This document shows positions 1-7,569 of a stretch of DNA of 64,000 bases, piece by piece. Made by a program: the position numbers and the translations under genes. Position 1 is the first letter of the stretch, and each line of letters begins with the position of its first letter. This DNA comes from Halanaerobium saccharolyticum (lineage in GTDB: Bacteria; Bacillota; Halanaerobiia; Halanaerobiales; Halanaerobiaceae): the NCBI RefSeq assembly GCF_003259895.1, contig NZ_QLME01000007.1, positions 1-64,000 of the forward strand, in the 5' to 3' direction. A model generated the notes under the pieces. It searched no databases. It was not told the origin of the DNA and saw only the letters and a list, made by a program, of their open reading frames with translations.

Positions 1-204
1 CATTTTCTCATTCAATTTTTAAATTCTTAAAATTGAATCCAATCTACTTATTTACAGTTTTTTACTATTTTCTTTGCCTATTTTGCAAACACCTATTTAA
101 ACTCTATTTTTAGAATTTTTAGCAAATGCTAATTGAGTATATAACATATTGAGCAATTTTTAAAACTTAATTTTTCATATTTAGGACTTAACTTTAAAGA
201 AGCA
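1..204. other. AT-rich stretch, no gene seen
   Basis: No open frame with a ribosome site is visible here. Bases 1-3 read CAT, which could be the ATG of a minus-strand gene running out of the window, but the bases before it carry no clear Shine-Dalgarno sequence, so no gene is called. The stretch lies beyond the terminator of the pirin gene. Confidence 0.5.
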
Positions 205-234
205 TAAAAAAAACAGCCCCTGAGAGAGGCTGTT
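205..234 (-). terminator. Intrinsic terminator of the pirin gene
   Basis: AACAGCC at 212-218 pairs with GGCTGTT at 228-234. Read on the minus strand the hairpin is followed by a run of T (205-211). It lies about 70 bp past the pirin stop codon. Confidence 0.8.
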
Positions 235-305
235 CTATATTTAAAATCAAACATTGATTACCTAGATCAAACAATAGATCATTATTTTTTAAGCTCTGTT
301 ATTTC

Positions 306-1034
306 TTATTCTACAAAAGAACCTTTAAGTTTAATCTCTTGATTATGGGCTTTAGCTCTTAAGAAAATTAGTCGACTGTCTTTTTTTAGAGACAGCGAAA
401 TTTCTTCTCCTGCTTCTACAAGCAGTCCCTCTCCTGATTCTAAATTATATTCTCCTTCTATCTTGCCTTTTATCAGATAAAGTACTGCAACCTCACCAGA
501 ATTCAGATTACGCTGAAAAGCTGTGTCTTTTTTTACTTTGAGATCCAAATATTTGATTTTGGTATTTAATTTTAAATCGGAATTATCTCCTGCAATTTCT
601 CTAATAATCAGATCATCAGTTTCTTCTTCCCGGATCTTATCTGCTTTAATAAACTGATAACTGGGATCTGACTTCTTGCTGTCTTCAGGAAGATTTATCC
701 AGAGCTGAATGCCTCTGCTCAATCCTTCCTCACCAGGTTTTTCAGAATGAGTAATTCCTTTACCGGCATTAAAAGCCTGAATCCCACCTGGACCAACTGT
801 TGCCTTATTATTCAGATTATCCTCATGCGTGAAATGACCTTCAAGCATATAGGTTATTGCTTCAAAACCGCGGTGTTCGTGAGGAGCGAATTCGTTTGGA
901 GGTTCGACAAAAAATTCATCAAGTAAAACAAAAGGATCATGAAACCCATTGTGATTTCTATTTGGAAAAAGTCTTTTTACCTCTGCCCCTGAGCCTTCCG
1001 CCTTTAAAACCGCTGAAACTTTTTTTGCTTTCAT
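306..1034 (-). CDS. Pirin family protein
   Basis: This 242-residue protein is a bicupin of the pirin family. The N-terminal cupin keeps the usual metal ligands as His52, His54, His96 and Glu98, in the motifs APHEHRGFEAI and GITHSEKP, so it should bind Fe or another divalent metal. Some pirins act as quercetin dioxygenases and others as redox-sensing regulatory partners; the sequence does not decide between them. Length is slightly below the usual 270-300 residues because the C-terminal cupin is short. The ATG has a good ribosome site (GGAGGG, minus strand). The gene is transcribed alone, away from the IS110 element, and its promoter area lies inside an exact 246-bp tandem duplication containing a 27-bp palindrome. 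The family call is secure; the physiological role is not known. Confidence 0.9.
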   Translation of the reverse strand: MKAKKVSAVLKAEGSGAEVKRLFPNRNHNGFHDPFVLLDEFFVEPPNEFAPHEHRGFEAITYMLEGHFTHEDNLNNKATVGPGGIQAFNAGKGITHSEKPGEEGLSRGIQLWINLPEDSKKSDPSYQFIKADKIREEETDDLIIREIAGDNSDLKLNTKIKYLDLKVKKDTAFQRNLNSGEVAVLYLIKGKIEGEYNLESGEGLLVEAGEEISLSLKKDSRLIFLRAKAHNQEIKLKGSFVE

Positions 1035-1058
1035 TTTTTCCCTCCTCGTATAATATAC

Positions 1059-1085
1059 TTAGTGATATTGAATATTTATCACTAA
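1059..1085. promoter_or_regulatory. Palindromic operator candidate, copy 1
   Basis: TTAGTGATA at 1059-1067 and TATCACTAA at 1077-1085 are perfect 9-bp inverted arms around a 9-bp AT-rich spacer. The site lies just upstream of the pirin gene, next to a minus-strand TATATT-like -10 element. The arm length and spacing would suit a dimeric helix-turn-helix regulator such as a Crp/Fnr-type protein; that assignment is inference. Confidence 0.55.
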
Positions 1086-1304
1086 TTTAATTAAAATTTA
1101 ATTGTTTTTATTAAATTTAGATTTAGTCCCTGATATAATGATATTAAAAGATATCCAGGGTAGATTTAGATCCTCCTTGTAGCATGTTTTTGCATGACTA
1201 CTGGCTAAGTTTGATCCCCTGAAGCTGATATGAACTCCTAACACGTATGTTGTGTCCCATCTGTTTTCTGCTGCTTTAGCAGGCAGCTGCCTCGTATAAT
1301 ATAC

Positions 1305-1331
1305 TTAGTGATATTGAATATTTATCACTAA
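1305..1331. promoter_or_regulatory. Palindromic operator candidate, copy 2
   Basis: Second copy of the 27-bp palindrome, 246 bp from the first, produced by the tandem duplication. Here it is separated from the pirin start by the whole first repeat unit and lies on the recombinase side. Confidence 0.5.
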
Positions 1332-1364
1332 TTTAATTAAAATTTAATTGTTTTTATTAAATTT

Positions 1365-1610
1365 AGATTTAGTCCCTGATATAATGATATTAAAAGATAT
1401 CCAGGGTAGATTTAGATCCTCCTTGTAGCATGTTTTTGCATGACTACTGGCTAAGTTTGATCCCCTGAAGCTGATATGAACTCCTAACACGTATGTTGTG
1501 TCCCATCTGTTTTCTGCTGCTTTAGCAGGCAGCTGCCTCTGTACTCAAAACTTACTGGTGAACACTAATGGCGAGGCTGTCGAGCTCTCAGTTTTTCAGG
1601 GACTAAATCT
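1365..1610 (+). ncRNA. Candidate IS110 bridge RNA region
   Basis: Bases 1365-1379 and 1596-1610 are perfect 15-bp inverted complements (AGATTTAGTCCCTGA and its reverse complement), closing a region of about 245 nt directly upstream of the recombinase gene. Inside are smaller hairpins, for example CTGC-TTTA-GCAG near 1518-1530. IS110-family elements are known to express a structured bridge RNA from this position with target- and donor-binding loops. I infer the RNA from position and folding only; the loops have not been matched to a target or to the element junction. Because of the tandem duplication the left arm is also present at 1119-1133. Confidence 0.35.
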
Positions 1611-1661
1611 GGTTATCTTTTTTAGACTCCCAAACCAAAGGAGGTGATTCATATTAATAAA

Positions 1662-2885
1662 ATGTTTGTCGGTATTGATGTTGCCAAAGATTCTCTTGTA
1701 GCCTGTGCAATGGATGATCAGGGTGAAGATGTTTTCCACTCCTATTCAGTTGAAAACAACAGACCAGGTTGTTTAAAACTGATTAATCTAATTGCTGATA
1801 ATGCCAACCTGCTCCAACCAGATATTATTAAAATTGGCATGGAAGCTACTAATGTCTTCTGGGAACACTGTTACCGACTCATTAAAAACCATGAACAGTT
1901 AAAATCCAATTTCAATCTTCAAATTTATACAGTCAACCCTAAAGTGATTAGTAATTTTAAAAAATCATATACTGATCTGCCTAAAAATGATAATGTTGAT
2001 GCCTGGGTAATTGCTGATAGAATACGCTTTGGTAGAGTTAAAAATTCATCTTCTCCCGAAGCTCTTTACAGACCTTTAAGACAGATTACACGCTACAAAT
2101 TCAACCTGGCTCAGCATGTTAAAGCTGAAAAGGCAAGGGCCTTAAATCTAGTCTTCCTTAAGTTTTCAGACTTCAGTCAAAAATCGCCCTTTGGTACATT
2201 TACAAAGGCTTCTATGGCTTTGCTAGAAAACTATACTCTTAAGGAAATTGTTAATACTGAGGTCCAGAAACTAGCTGAATTTCTTTATGAAAACAGCAAT
2301 AACAGGTTAGGTGGTTCTACCCCAATCGAAAAAATACTCACTGCACTCAAAAAAGCTGCTCGTAATTCATATCGTTTAAAACCCGACTTAGATCAGGCAA
2401 TCACTCAAACACTTTCCATGACATTTGATAATATTAGATTTTTTCAAAGACAGAATAAAAAACTTAACAAAGTCCTTACCAGACAGCTTAAAGCAATACC
2501 TCAAACCCTGACTACAGTAGATGGAATTGGACCAGTTTATGCAGCCGGGATAATCTCTGAAATCGGTGACATTAATCGTTTTGATAAAGAAACTAATCTC
2601 GCCTCATATGCCGGTCTTACATGGACCGAGCATCAATCTGGCTCTTTTACTGCTGAGGAAACTCATCTAACTAAAAAGGGTAATAAATATCTTAGATATT
2701 ACCTGGTAGAAGCTTCTAATTCATTGAGAGTACACAATGATAGGTACAAAAGCTACTACTACAAAAAGTATAATGAAGTTCCAAAGCACAAGCACAAAAG
2801 AGCCCTCGTGCTTACAGCACGTAAATTTGTACGTCTCGTTTTTGCTCTGCTAAGCAAAGGCGAAATATATCAACCACGGAGGTAG
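1662..2885 (+). CDS. IS110-family transposase (DEDD recombinase)
   Basis: The protein carries an N-terminal RuvC-like DEDD domain beginning MFVGIDVAKDS, with Asp6, Glu61 (GMEATN), Asp110 and Asp113 (NDNVD) as the expected acidic residues, then a coiled middle part and the C-terminal Transposase_20 domain (DGIGPVYAAG and AGLTWTEHQSGSF, with the serine used in strand exchange). It appears full length at about 407 residues. The start is uncertain: AAAGGAGGTG at 1637-1646 is a strong ribosome site, but the ATG at 1662 lies 15 bases beyond it, an ATT at 1653 is better spaced, and a GTG at 1644 overlaps the ribosome site. No neighbour belongs to the element. The protein should catalyse RNA-guided excision and insertion of its own element if the leader RNA is functional. 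Confidence 0.9.
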   Translation: MFVGIDVAKDSLVACAMDDQGEDVFHSYSVENNRPGCLKLINLIADNANLLQPDIIKIGMEATNVFWEHCYRLIKNHEQLKSNFNLQIYTVNPKVISNFKKSYTDLPKNDNVDAWVIADRIRFGRVKNSSSPEALYRPLRQITRYKFNLAQHVKAEKARALNLVFLKFSDFSQKSPFGTFTKASMALLENYTLKEIVNTEVQKLAEFLYENSNNRLGGSTPIEKILTALKKAARNSYRLKPDLDQAITQTLSMTFDNIRFFQRQNKKLNKVLTRQLKAIPQTLTTVDGIGPVYAAGIISEIGDINRFDKETNLASYAGLTWTEHQSGSFTAEETHLTKKGNKYLRYYLVEASNSLRVHNDRYKSYYYKKYNEVPKHKHKRALVLTARKFVRLVFALLSKGEIYQPRR

Positions 2886-3065
2886 ATAATTATTGCAAAT
2901 TAGTCTGTTTACTTTATTTTCTATCAAAACTATTATTTAGTCATGGGCTGAATTGGTAAAAATTACTATTCAGGCTAGGCGGATAGGTCTATGCTTAATT
3001 TAACTTTTTTGAGTCAAATAAATTAAATTATTTCTTATTTTACCCTTGACATCTTACCGTATTAC

Positions 3066-4004
3066 TTATAATCTGTTTTTCGCCATCTTTTTAAATAATC
3101 TATCTGTATCTTCTTTAGTACATAATTCAGTTCCTGGAGTCATTACTGCTGCAGAACCTGCTGCCAGCCCATAGTGGAAAGAATTTTTTAAACTATCACC
3201 TCTGGCAAGACTCAATACTAATCCTGCTACCATGCTGTCTCCAGCTCCTACCTTGCTTTTAATGGGCACAGTCGGCGGCCGCATAAATTCTGCTTTCTGA
3301 TCTGTAACCAGCAGAGCTCCACCGGCACCAATTGAAATCACAATCGCCTGGCATGACTTATTCTCAACCAGTTTTAGAGCTTCCTCTTTTATTTCCTCTT
3401 CATTTTTTAATTCTCTTCCAATAAAATCCTGAAACTCTCCCAGATTTGGTTTAATTAAAAAGACACCCTCTTTGATCACTGATTTTAGTGGTGGTCCTGA
3501 AACATCAACAATCACTTTCGAATTTTTCTTTTTAGCAAGCTGCGCCATTTCTGCATAAATATTATTACTTACCCCTTCTGGAATACTGCCGCTAATAACC
3601 AGATAGTCAGGAAAAGGTTCTAATTCAGCTAATACTTCAAATATTTTTTTATATTCCTGCTCATTAATCTCAGGACCGGGCATCCCAAATCTATACTGGA
3701 GACTGGATGTTTTTTCAGTAATTATTAGATTTTCTCTGGTTTCTGCTTCAATTTCTATCGCTTTTTTATTAAGTTCTTCTTCTCCCAGCAGTTTATCCAA
3801 TTTTTTGCCAGTAAAACCACCAGAAGTATAGAGCAATAAGGAACTTCCTCCGAGTTTTTTAATGGCTCTGGAAACATTAATTCCTCCTCCACCTGGTTCA
3901 AAAACAGGTTTATCACAGTACAGTTTATCTTCTGCTTTAACATGGTCAACACTCGAATTTTTATCAATAGTTGGATTCAAAGTAAAAGTAACTATGTTTT
4001 TCAT
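3066..4004 (-). CDS. pfkB: 6-phosphofructokinase, PfkB type (ribokinase family)
   Basis: This 312-residue protein closely resembles Escherichia coli Pfk-2. It starts MKNIVTFTLNPTIDKN, keeps the substrate motif FEPGGGGINVSRAI, and has the anion-hole and catalytic motif GAGDSM with Asp256 near the C-terminus, the same number as in Pfk-2. It should phosphorylate fructose 6-phosphate with ATP in glycolysis; the related 1-phosphofructokinase and tagatose-6-phosphate kinases are alternatives, but the FEPGGGG pattern favours PfkB. The start was placed at the ATG preceded by AAAGGAG (6-base spacing) rather than an in-frame codon 12 residues earlier, which lacks a ribosome site. It stands alone, with the IS110 element downstream and a small HTH operon upstream. 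Confidence 0.85.
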   Translation of the reverse strand: MKNIVTFTLNPTIDKNSSVDHVKAEDKLYCDKPVFEPGGGGINVSRAIKKLGGSSLLLYTSGGFTGKKLDKLLGEEELNKKAIEIEAETRENLIITEKTSSLQYRFGMPGPEINEQEYKKIFEVLAELEPFPDYLVISGSIPEGVSNNIYAEMAQLAKKKNSKVIVDVSGPPLKSVIKEGVFLIKPNLGEFQDFIGRELKNEEEIKEEALKLVENKSCQAIVISIGAGGALLVTDQKAEFMRPPTVPIKSKVGAGDSMVAGLVLSLARGDSLKNSFHYGLAAGSAAVMTPGTELCTKEDTDRLFKKMAKNRL

Positions 4005-4107
4005 ATTTTCTCCTTTCTCTAACAGTGATTTTAAGGGCATAGTAGTGTATATAAATATTATTCTTTAAATATTAAATTCTTCCTTTAATTATCTATTATA
4101 TTATTGC

Positions 4108-4136
4108 AAAAAAAAAGACCAATATTGCTATCGGCC
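4108..4136 (-). terminator. Terminator of the MerR-like operon
   Basis: On the minus strand GGCCGATA pairs with TATTGGTC (two G-U pairs) around the loop GCAA, followed by nine T. It lies 10 bp past the stop codon of the MerR-like gene and ends that short operon. Confidence 0.75.
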
Positions 4137-4145
4137 GTAAATTTG

Positions 4146-4652
4146 TTAAGATACATATTTCATTTCTTTTCTTTTTTTAACTTTTTCTAATTCTTTTTCT
4201 GCCTTTAAAAATTCTTTTAAATAATCTTCTACGACTTCTAAATGCTTTTTTTCTTTAAGCAGATCATCTATTAGTTTCTGTATAGTCTCTAAGCTATCTA
4301 TATGTTTTAATGAAAGTTTAGTTGCCAATTTTTTATCATTAAATAGTTTGCTGCAGTTTACGAACCTTATCAACTCATCCTTTGAGATCTGACCAGGATT
4401 ACCACCATCCAGTTCCAGACATTCTCTGGCTTCAACTATTTCGGAAAGACTGTACTTTTCTTTAAGTTTTAAGGCAGTTAAAATTTCTGTGGTGACAATA
4501 TCAGGGTATAAAGCCTTTCCATCGTTAATTTCCATCTGAGAAATAACGCCTTCTCTAACCCAATCATGCAGGGTTAAATTAGTGTAAATTAAGGGCATCT
4601 CTTCGCCTCTAACTTTTTCCACCAGATTTCTAGCATTGCTTAAGGATATCAT
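4146..4652 (-). CDS. MerR-like helix-turn-helix protein, function unknown
   Basis: A 168-residue protein with a winged-helix pattern near the N-terminus (TNLTLHDWVREGVISQ, then EILTALKLKEKYSLSEIVEA), as in MerR-type regulators, followed by a helical, strongly charged C-terminal part (residues about 110-165, rich in Lys and Glu) that should form a coiled coil. No effector domain is recognised. The start was set at an ATG preceded by AAAGGG with 10-base spacing; a TTG three codons earlier is too near that site. It follows the 54-residue excisionase-like gene by about 50 bp and shares its promoter and a terminator, so the two form one small operon. Possible roles are regulation of a mobile or plasmid-like module; nothing nearby proves it. 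Confidence 0.65.
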   Translation of the reverse strand: MISLSNARNLVEKVRGEEMPLIYTNLTLHDWVREGVISQMEINDGKALYPDIVTTEILTALKLKEKYSLSEIVEARECLELDGGNPGQISKDELIRFVNCSKLFNDKKLATKLSLKHIDSLETIQKLIDDLLKEKKHLEVVEDYLKEFLKAEKELEKVKKRKEMKYVS

Positions 4653-4704
4653 AATAATCAAACCCTTTCTGTGCTCTTAACACAAAGTCTAAAAACCTCT
4701 TTAA

Positions 4705-4869
4705 CTAACTTTTTTGGTCTCTAAAAAAATCCTGCAGATGTCCTTCGGTAACCCTCCATTTTCTGGCAACCTTTTTTGCTTTTAATTCTTTTTTGTTAAT
4801 CAAATTTAAAACAGTATTTCGGGAGATCTTTAGCATACTGGCTACCTCATCTGTTGTATAAACTTTCAT
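4705..4869 (-). CDS. Small excisionase-like DNA-binding protein (54 aa)
   Basis: This short gene reads MKVYTTDEVASMLKISRN at its start, continues with TVLNLINKKELKAKKVARKW and RVTEGHLQDFF, and ends DQKS. That is the classic pattern of the HTH_17/excisionase fold: a helix-turn-helix (TDEVASMLKISRNTVLNLI), then a wing with KxRKWRV. A clear ribosome site (AAAGGAGAG) stands six bases from the ATG, and a sigma-A promoter with extended -10 lies about 30 bp further up. Such proteins bind DNA as Xis factors or as small regulators. It is the first gene of an operon with the MerR-like protein, and no integrase is present in the window. The reading is firm; the function is inferred from the fold only. 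Confidence 0.8.
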   Translation of the reverse strand: MKVYTTDEVASMLKISRNTVLNLINKKELKAKKVARKWRVTEGHLQDFFRDQKS

Positions 4870-4896
4870 CTAAATCTCTCCTTTCATTACAATTAA

Positions 4897-4925
4897 AGTA
4901 TACCATAGAGGCTTGCTTAAATCAA
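4897..4925 (-). promoter_or_regulatory. Sigma-A promoter of the excisionase/MerR-like operon
   Basis: On the minus strand TTGATT (4920-4925) and TATACT (4897-4902) are 17 bp apart, with TGG directly before the -10 as an extended -10 element. The ATG lies about 28 bp downstream of the -10. Confidence 0.75.
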
Positions 4926-5327
4926 ATTTTGAGACCCTTTGAATATGCTTTGAGATATTATCTGATATATATTTAAAAGAAGTTCATTTAATATTCATCA
5001 TTTCTTATATAAAGTTTTAAACTCTTAAGATAATCAACATCATATCACAGCTTTGATCACAGGTAATATCCATATTTTTACACTCGTTTATTAACTTATA
5101 AATTATTATTAATTAATTCACTGCTCAATATGATTATTTTTTCTTCAAATAATATTATAACAAAATTTAATCAAAACTTTAATCAAAACTTTAATCAAAA
5201 AACCTATTCTATAATAAAAAATTTAAAAAATCATCACTTTTGTTGCTCATTATTATTTAAATACTATAATTTGAATTTCTTATCTCCAGGATTTATAATA
5301 ATAGTAATTGAAAGAGGTGATAAACTA
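4926..5327. other. Intergenic region before the MscS gene
   Basis: About 400 bp between divergent genes. An open frame runs through the right-hand part but has no ribosome site and reads as repetitive Asn/Gln/Phe codons, so it is not a gene. The only structure seen is the 12-bp triple repeat at 5166-5201. Confidence 0.5.
5166..5201. repeat. Three tandem 12-bp repeats
   Basis: The unit TTTAATCAAAAC occurs three times in a row, the last copy slightly degraded. It lies about 130 bp upstream of the MscS gene. It may be a slippage product or a set of direct binding sites. Confidence 0.7.
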
Positions 5328-6368
5328 ATGTATATTAACTTTTTAATTTCTCTGGCTGCATTTACCACCATTTATTTTGTTCTGCTCTATTCAACCAGGT
5401 TTATTTTAAAAGATTTAAGTCAAAAACGATATCAACAGATCAGAAGCAAACTTAAAATACCTTTATTTTATTTGTTTCTAAATATAGCACTTTTAATTCC
5501 TTTTTATTATCTTGAACAGAGAAATGAAATTTTAAATTTTTTAAATCATTTTTTCAGAATCACAATTATCTTTTTAAGCAGCTGGTTTCTGATGCGGCTA
5601 ATGCACCTGATCAGACTTTATCTTGACGACACTCATAAAATTGATGCCAGCAATAATTTACGCGCCAGAAAAATACATACTCAATACAGGATTCTGGAGC
5701 GGGTAATTAAAGTTTTAATTATTTTTATTGCAGTTTCAGCAGCCTTAATGACTTTTGATTCGATCAGGCAGGTTGGAATCAGTCTTTTTGCCTCTGCTGG
5801 AGTTGCCAGTATTATAATCGGTTTTTCCGCTCAAAAAATTATAGCTTCCATTATTGCCGGGATTCAGCTTGCAATTGCTCAGCCAATTAGAGTCCAGGAT
5901 GTTGTAATCGTTAATGGAGAATGGGGTTGGATCGAAGAAATAAATTTAACTTATGTAGTAGTTAAGGTCTGGGACCGCAGAAGATTAGTAGTGCCTACAA
6001 CTTATTTTATTGATAATATTTTTCAGAACTGGACCCGAAAGTCTTCCTTTATTCTGGGAACGGTCTTTTTATATACAGATTATACAATTTCAGTTGATGC
6101 AGTCAGAGAAGAACTGGATCGACTCTTAGAAGATAATAAACTCTGGGATGGCAAAGTAAAAGTAGTTCAAGTCACAGATGCCAGTGAAAAATCAATGGAA
6201 CTCAGAATTTTAGTCAGCGCAGATGATTCACCAACAGCCTGGGAATTAAGAGTTTATTTAAGAGAAAAGCTGATCAAATTTATCCAGGAAAATTATCCCC
6301 AGAGCCTGCCCAGAACCAGAGTTGAATTTCCAGAAAATCAGCAGCATAATCCAGAAAACAATAAATAA
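5328..6368 (+). CDS. Mechanosensitive ion channel, MscS family
   Basis: A 346-residue membrane protein with about four N-terminal hydrophobic segments and the MscS core: a Gly/Ala-rich pore helix region (FASAGVASIIIGFSAQKIIA), then the conserved beta-domain with IRVQDVVIVNGEWGWIEEI and VWDRRRLVVPTTYF. The C-terminal domain is soluble and ends in an acidic, Asn-rich tail. It should open under membrane tension and release solutes during hypo-osmotic shock, an expected need in a halophile. The start is the ATG after AGAGGTGATAAACTA; an upstream in-frame ATG at 5130 would add a low-complexity leader without a ribosome site. The gene stands alone, converging on the methyltransferase gene. Confidence 0.9.
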   Translation: MYINFLISLAAFTTIYFVLLYSTRFILKDLSQKRYQQIRSKLKIPLFYLFLNIALLIPFYYLEQRNEILNFLNHFFRITIIFLSSWFLMRLMHLIRLYLDDTHKIDASNNLRARKIHTQYRILERVIKVLIIFIAVSAALMTFDSIRQVGISLFASAGVASIIIGFSAQKIIASIIAGIQLAIAQPIRVQDVVIVNGEWGWIEEINLTYVVVKVWDRRRLVVPTTYFIDNIFQNWTRKSSFILGTVFLYTDYTISVDAVREELDRLLEDNKLWDGKVKVVQVTDASEKSMELRILVSADDSPTAWELRVYLREKLIKFIQENYPQSLPRTRVEFPENQQHNPENNK

Positions 6369-6375
6369 AAAAGAA

Positions 6376-6401
6376 ACCCATACAGGGTATTTTGTATGGG
6401 T
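6376..6401 (-). terminator. Terminator between the MscS and methyltransferase genes
   Basis: ACCCATAC (6376-6383) pairs with GTATGGGT (6394-6401). The T-rich tract lies on the minus-strand side, so it mainly ends the methyltransferase transcript; it may also stop the MscS transcript weakly. Confidence 0.7.
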
Positions 6402-6427
6402 ACACTTTATAATTTAACACTACGCTA

Positions 6428-7489
6428 TTATTTTTGAAAGAGATAGTGGCTGATAAACCACTCATTACCAGCATCAAAGCCAAAAAATTCTGCTGAAGAA
6501 ATAAAAAACACACGCCAGTAATTCCACCACTTCTCTGCTTGACCAACTCCATAATTAGATTCTAAAATTGGATAAATTTCTTCTTTTTTCTGATCCATAA
6601 TTTTCAGCCAGACCTCCAGGGTCTTCTGATAATGACTCCCGGAAATAGCCCACTGCTGCTGCAGATTTAAATTACCACTAAAATAATGGAGTAGATCTTG
6701 ACTGGGCATTGTACCCCCACTGAAAAAATACCGGGCCATCCAGTCTGTATCCTGATTATCCTGATATGTAAAAGGATAATACTGATGAGAAAAAATATGC
6801 ACAAATAATTTTCCTTCTGCACTTAAAAAACTGCTCAATTTCTGCATCAATTTCTGATAATTCCGCAGATGTTCAAACATTTCTACAGAAACTATCCTTT
6901 CAAATTTTGCCTCCGTTTTGAAATCACTGATATCTGCTTTAACCGCTCTCAGATTCTCAATCTTATTCTGAGCTGCCAGCTGATTAATATACTCAATCTG
7001 TAAGCTGGAATTAGAAATTGAAATTATTCTGGAATCCGGGAACTTTTTCGCCAGATAAAAAGAAAGTGATCCCCAGCCAGATCCAAGGTCTAAAATATTT
7101 TGCCCATTTTCTATTTCAGCTCTATGGGCAGTTAATTCCAGCATCTCAGCTTCTGCCTGATCCAACCTCTGCTGCAGATCGCCCTGCTTTTTTAACTTTT
7201 TATAATTAAAGTCATCTGACCAGAAGCAACAGCTATATTTTAAATTCCTCCCTAAAATTTTTTCGAAAAATTGAGGTGGCAGCTCATAATGCTGTTCATT
7301 TGCAGCTTCTGTTTCAACAGCAATTGGCTGTTTTTTCAGATTTTCAATAAATTTGCTGAGATATTCAAATCTTCCTTCAATTGATAAACGCTTCTGCTTT
7401 TTTATTCTTTTATTTATCTGCCGCCTGATCCCTTTTCTCAACAAAAAATCAGGGACCGTTCCCTGTGCCAGTAATTTATCTAAATTCAA
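6428..7489 (-). CDS. Cyclopropane-fatty-acyl-phospholipid synthase-like methyltransferase
   Basis: This 353-residue protein has the family pattern HYELPPQFFEKILG followed by YSCCFW (residues 67-90), the SAM-binding motif NILDLGSGWGSLSFYLAKKF (residues 131-150), and VSVEMFEHLRNYQ. It belongs to the shorter group of CFA-synthase-like enzymes that lack the N-terminal lipid-binding domain of E. coli Cfa; substrates in this group include fatty acids, sterols and amines, so lipid cyclopropanation is likely but not certain. The start is TTG, six bases after GAGGTGA. It follows recQ and the 53-residue membrane protein on the same strand with an 80-bp gap and has its own terminator. Confidence 0.8.
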   Translation of the reverse strand: MNLDKLLAQGTVPDFLLRKGIRRQINKRIKKQKRLSIEGRFEYLSKFIENLKKQPIAVETEAANEQHYELPPQFFEKILGRNLKYSCCFWSDDFNYKKLKKQGDLQQRLDQAEAEMLELTAHRAEIENGQNILDLGSGWGSLSFYLAKKFPDSRIISISNSSLQIEYINQLAAQNKIENLRAVKADISDFKTEAKFERIVSVEMFEHLRNYQKLMQKLSSFLSAEGKLFVHIFSHQYYPFTYQDNQDTDWMARYFFSGGTMPSQDLLHYFSGNLNLQQQWAISGSHYQKTLEVWLKIMDQKKEEIYPILESNYGVGQAEKWWNYWRVFFISSAEFFGFDAGNEWFISHYLFQK

Positions 7490-7569
7490 AATATCACCTC
7501 ATTTAAGATTGCAAATTTTTCAATCAAGCCTTAACTCAAATATTAGAATTTATATTAATTTAAACTCCA

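Larger units (their letters stand above)
1044..1535. repeat. Exact 246-bp tandem duplication
   Basis: Bases 1044-1289 are repeated directly as 1290-1535, with no difference that I can see. Both copies begin with CCTC and the same four bases follow the second copy (1536-1539), so the join looks like a four-base microhomology. The unit spans the pirin 5' region, a palindrome, and the first part of the structured leader in front of the IS110 gene. Perfect identity suggests a recent event. Confidence 0.95.
1290..3060 (+). mobile_element. IS110-family insertion sequence, ends not defined
   Basis: The element is recognised by its DEDD recombinase gene at 1662-2885. IS110 elements lack terminal inverted repeats and target duplications in general, so the limits given are only approximate: the left end lies somewhere in or before the duplicated leader and the right end in the 180 bp after the gene. 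About 350 bp of non-coding sequence on the 5' side and a shorter 3' side fit the IS110 subgroup, in which a guide (bridge) RNA is encoded upstream of the recombinase. Confidence 0.7.

Noticed and set aside
857-1090. Plus-strand open frame of 77 codons over the pirin start
   Set aside because: It is antisense to the pirin gene, has no ribosome site and gives a low-complexity Leu/Pro tail.
5130-5327. Longer N-terminus for the MscS protein
   Set aside because: The added residues are Asn/Gln/Phe repeats from the DNA repeat, and the ribosome site stands at the later ATG.
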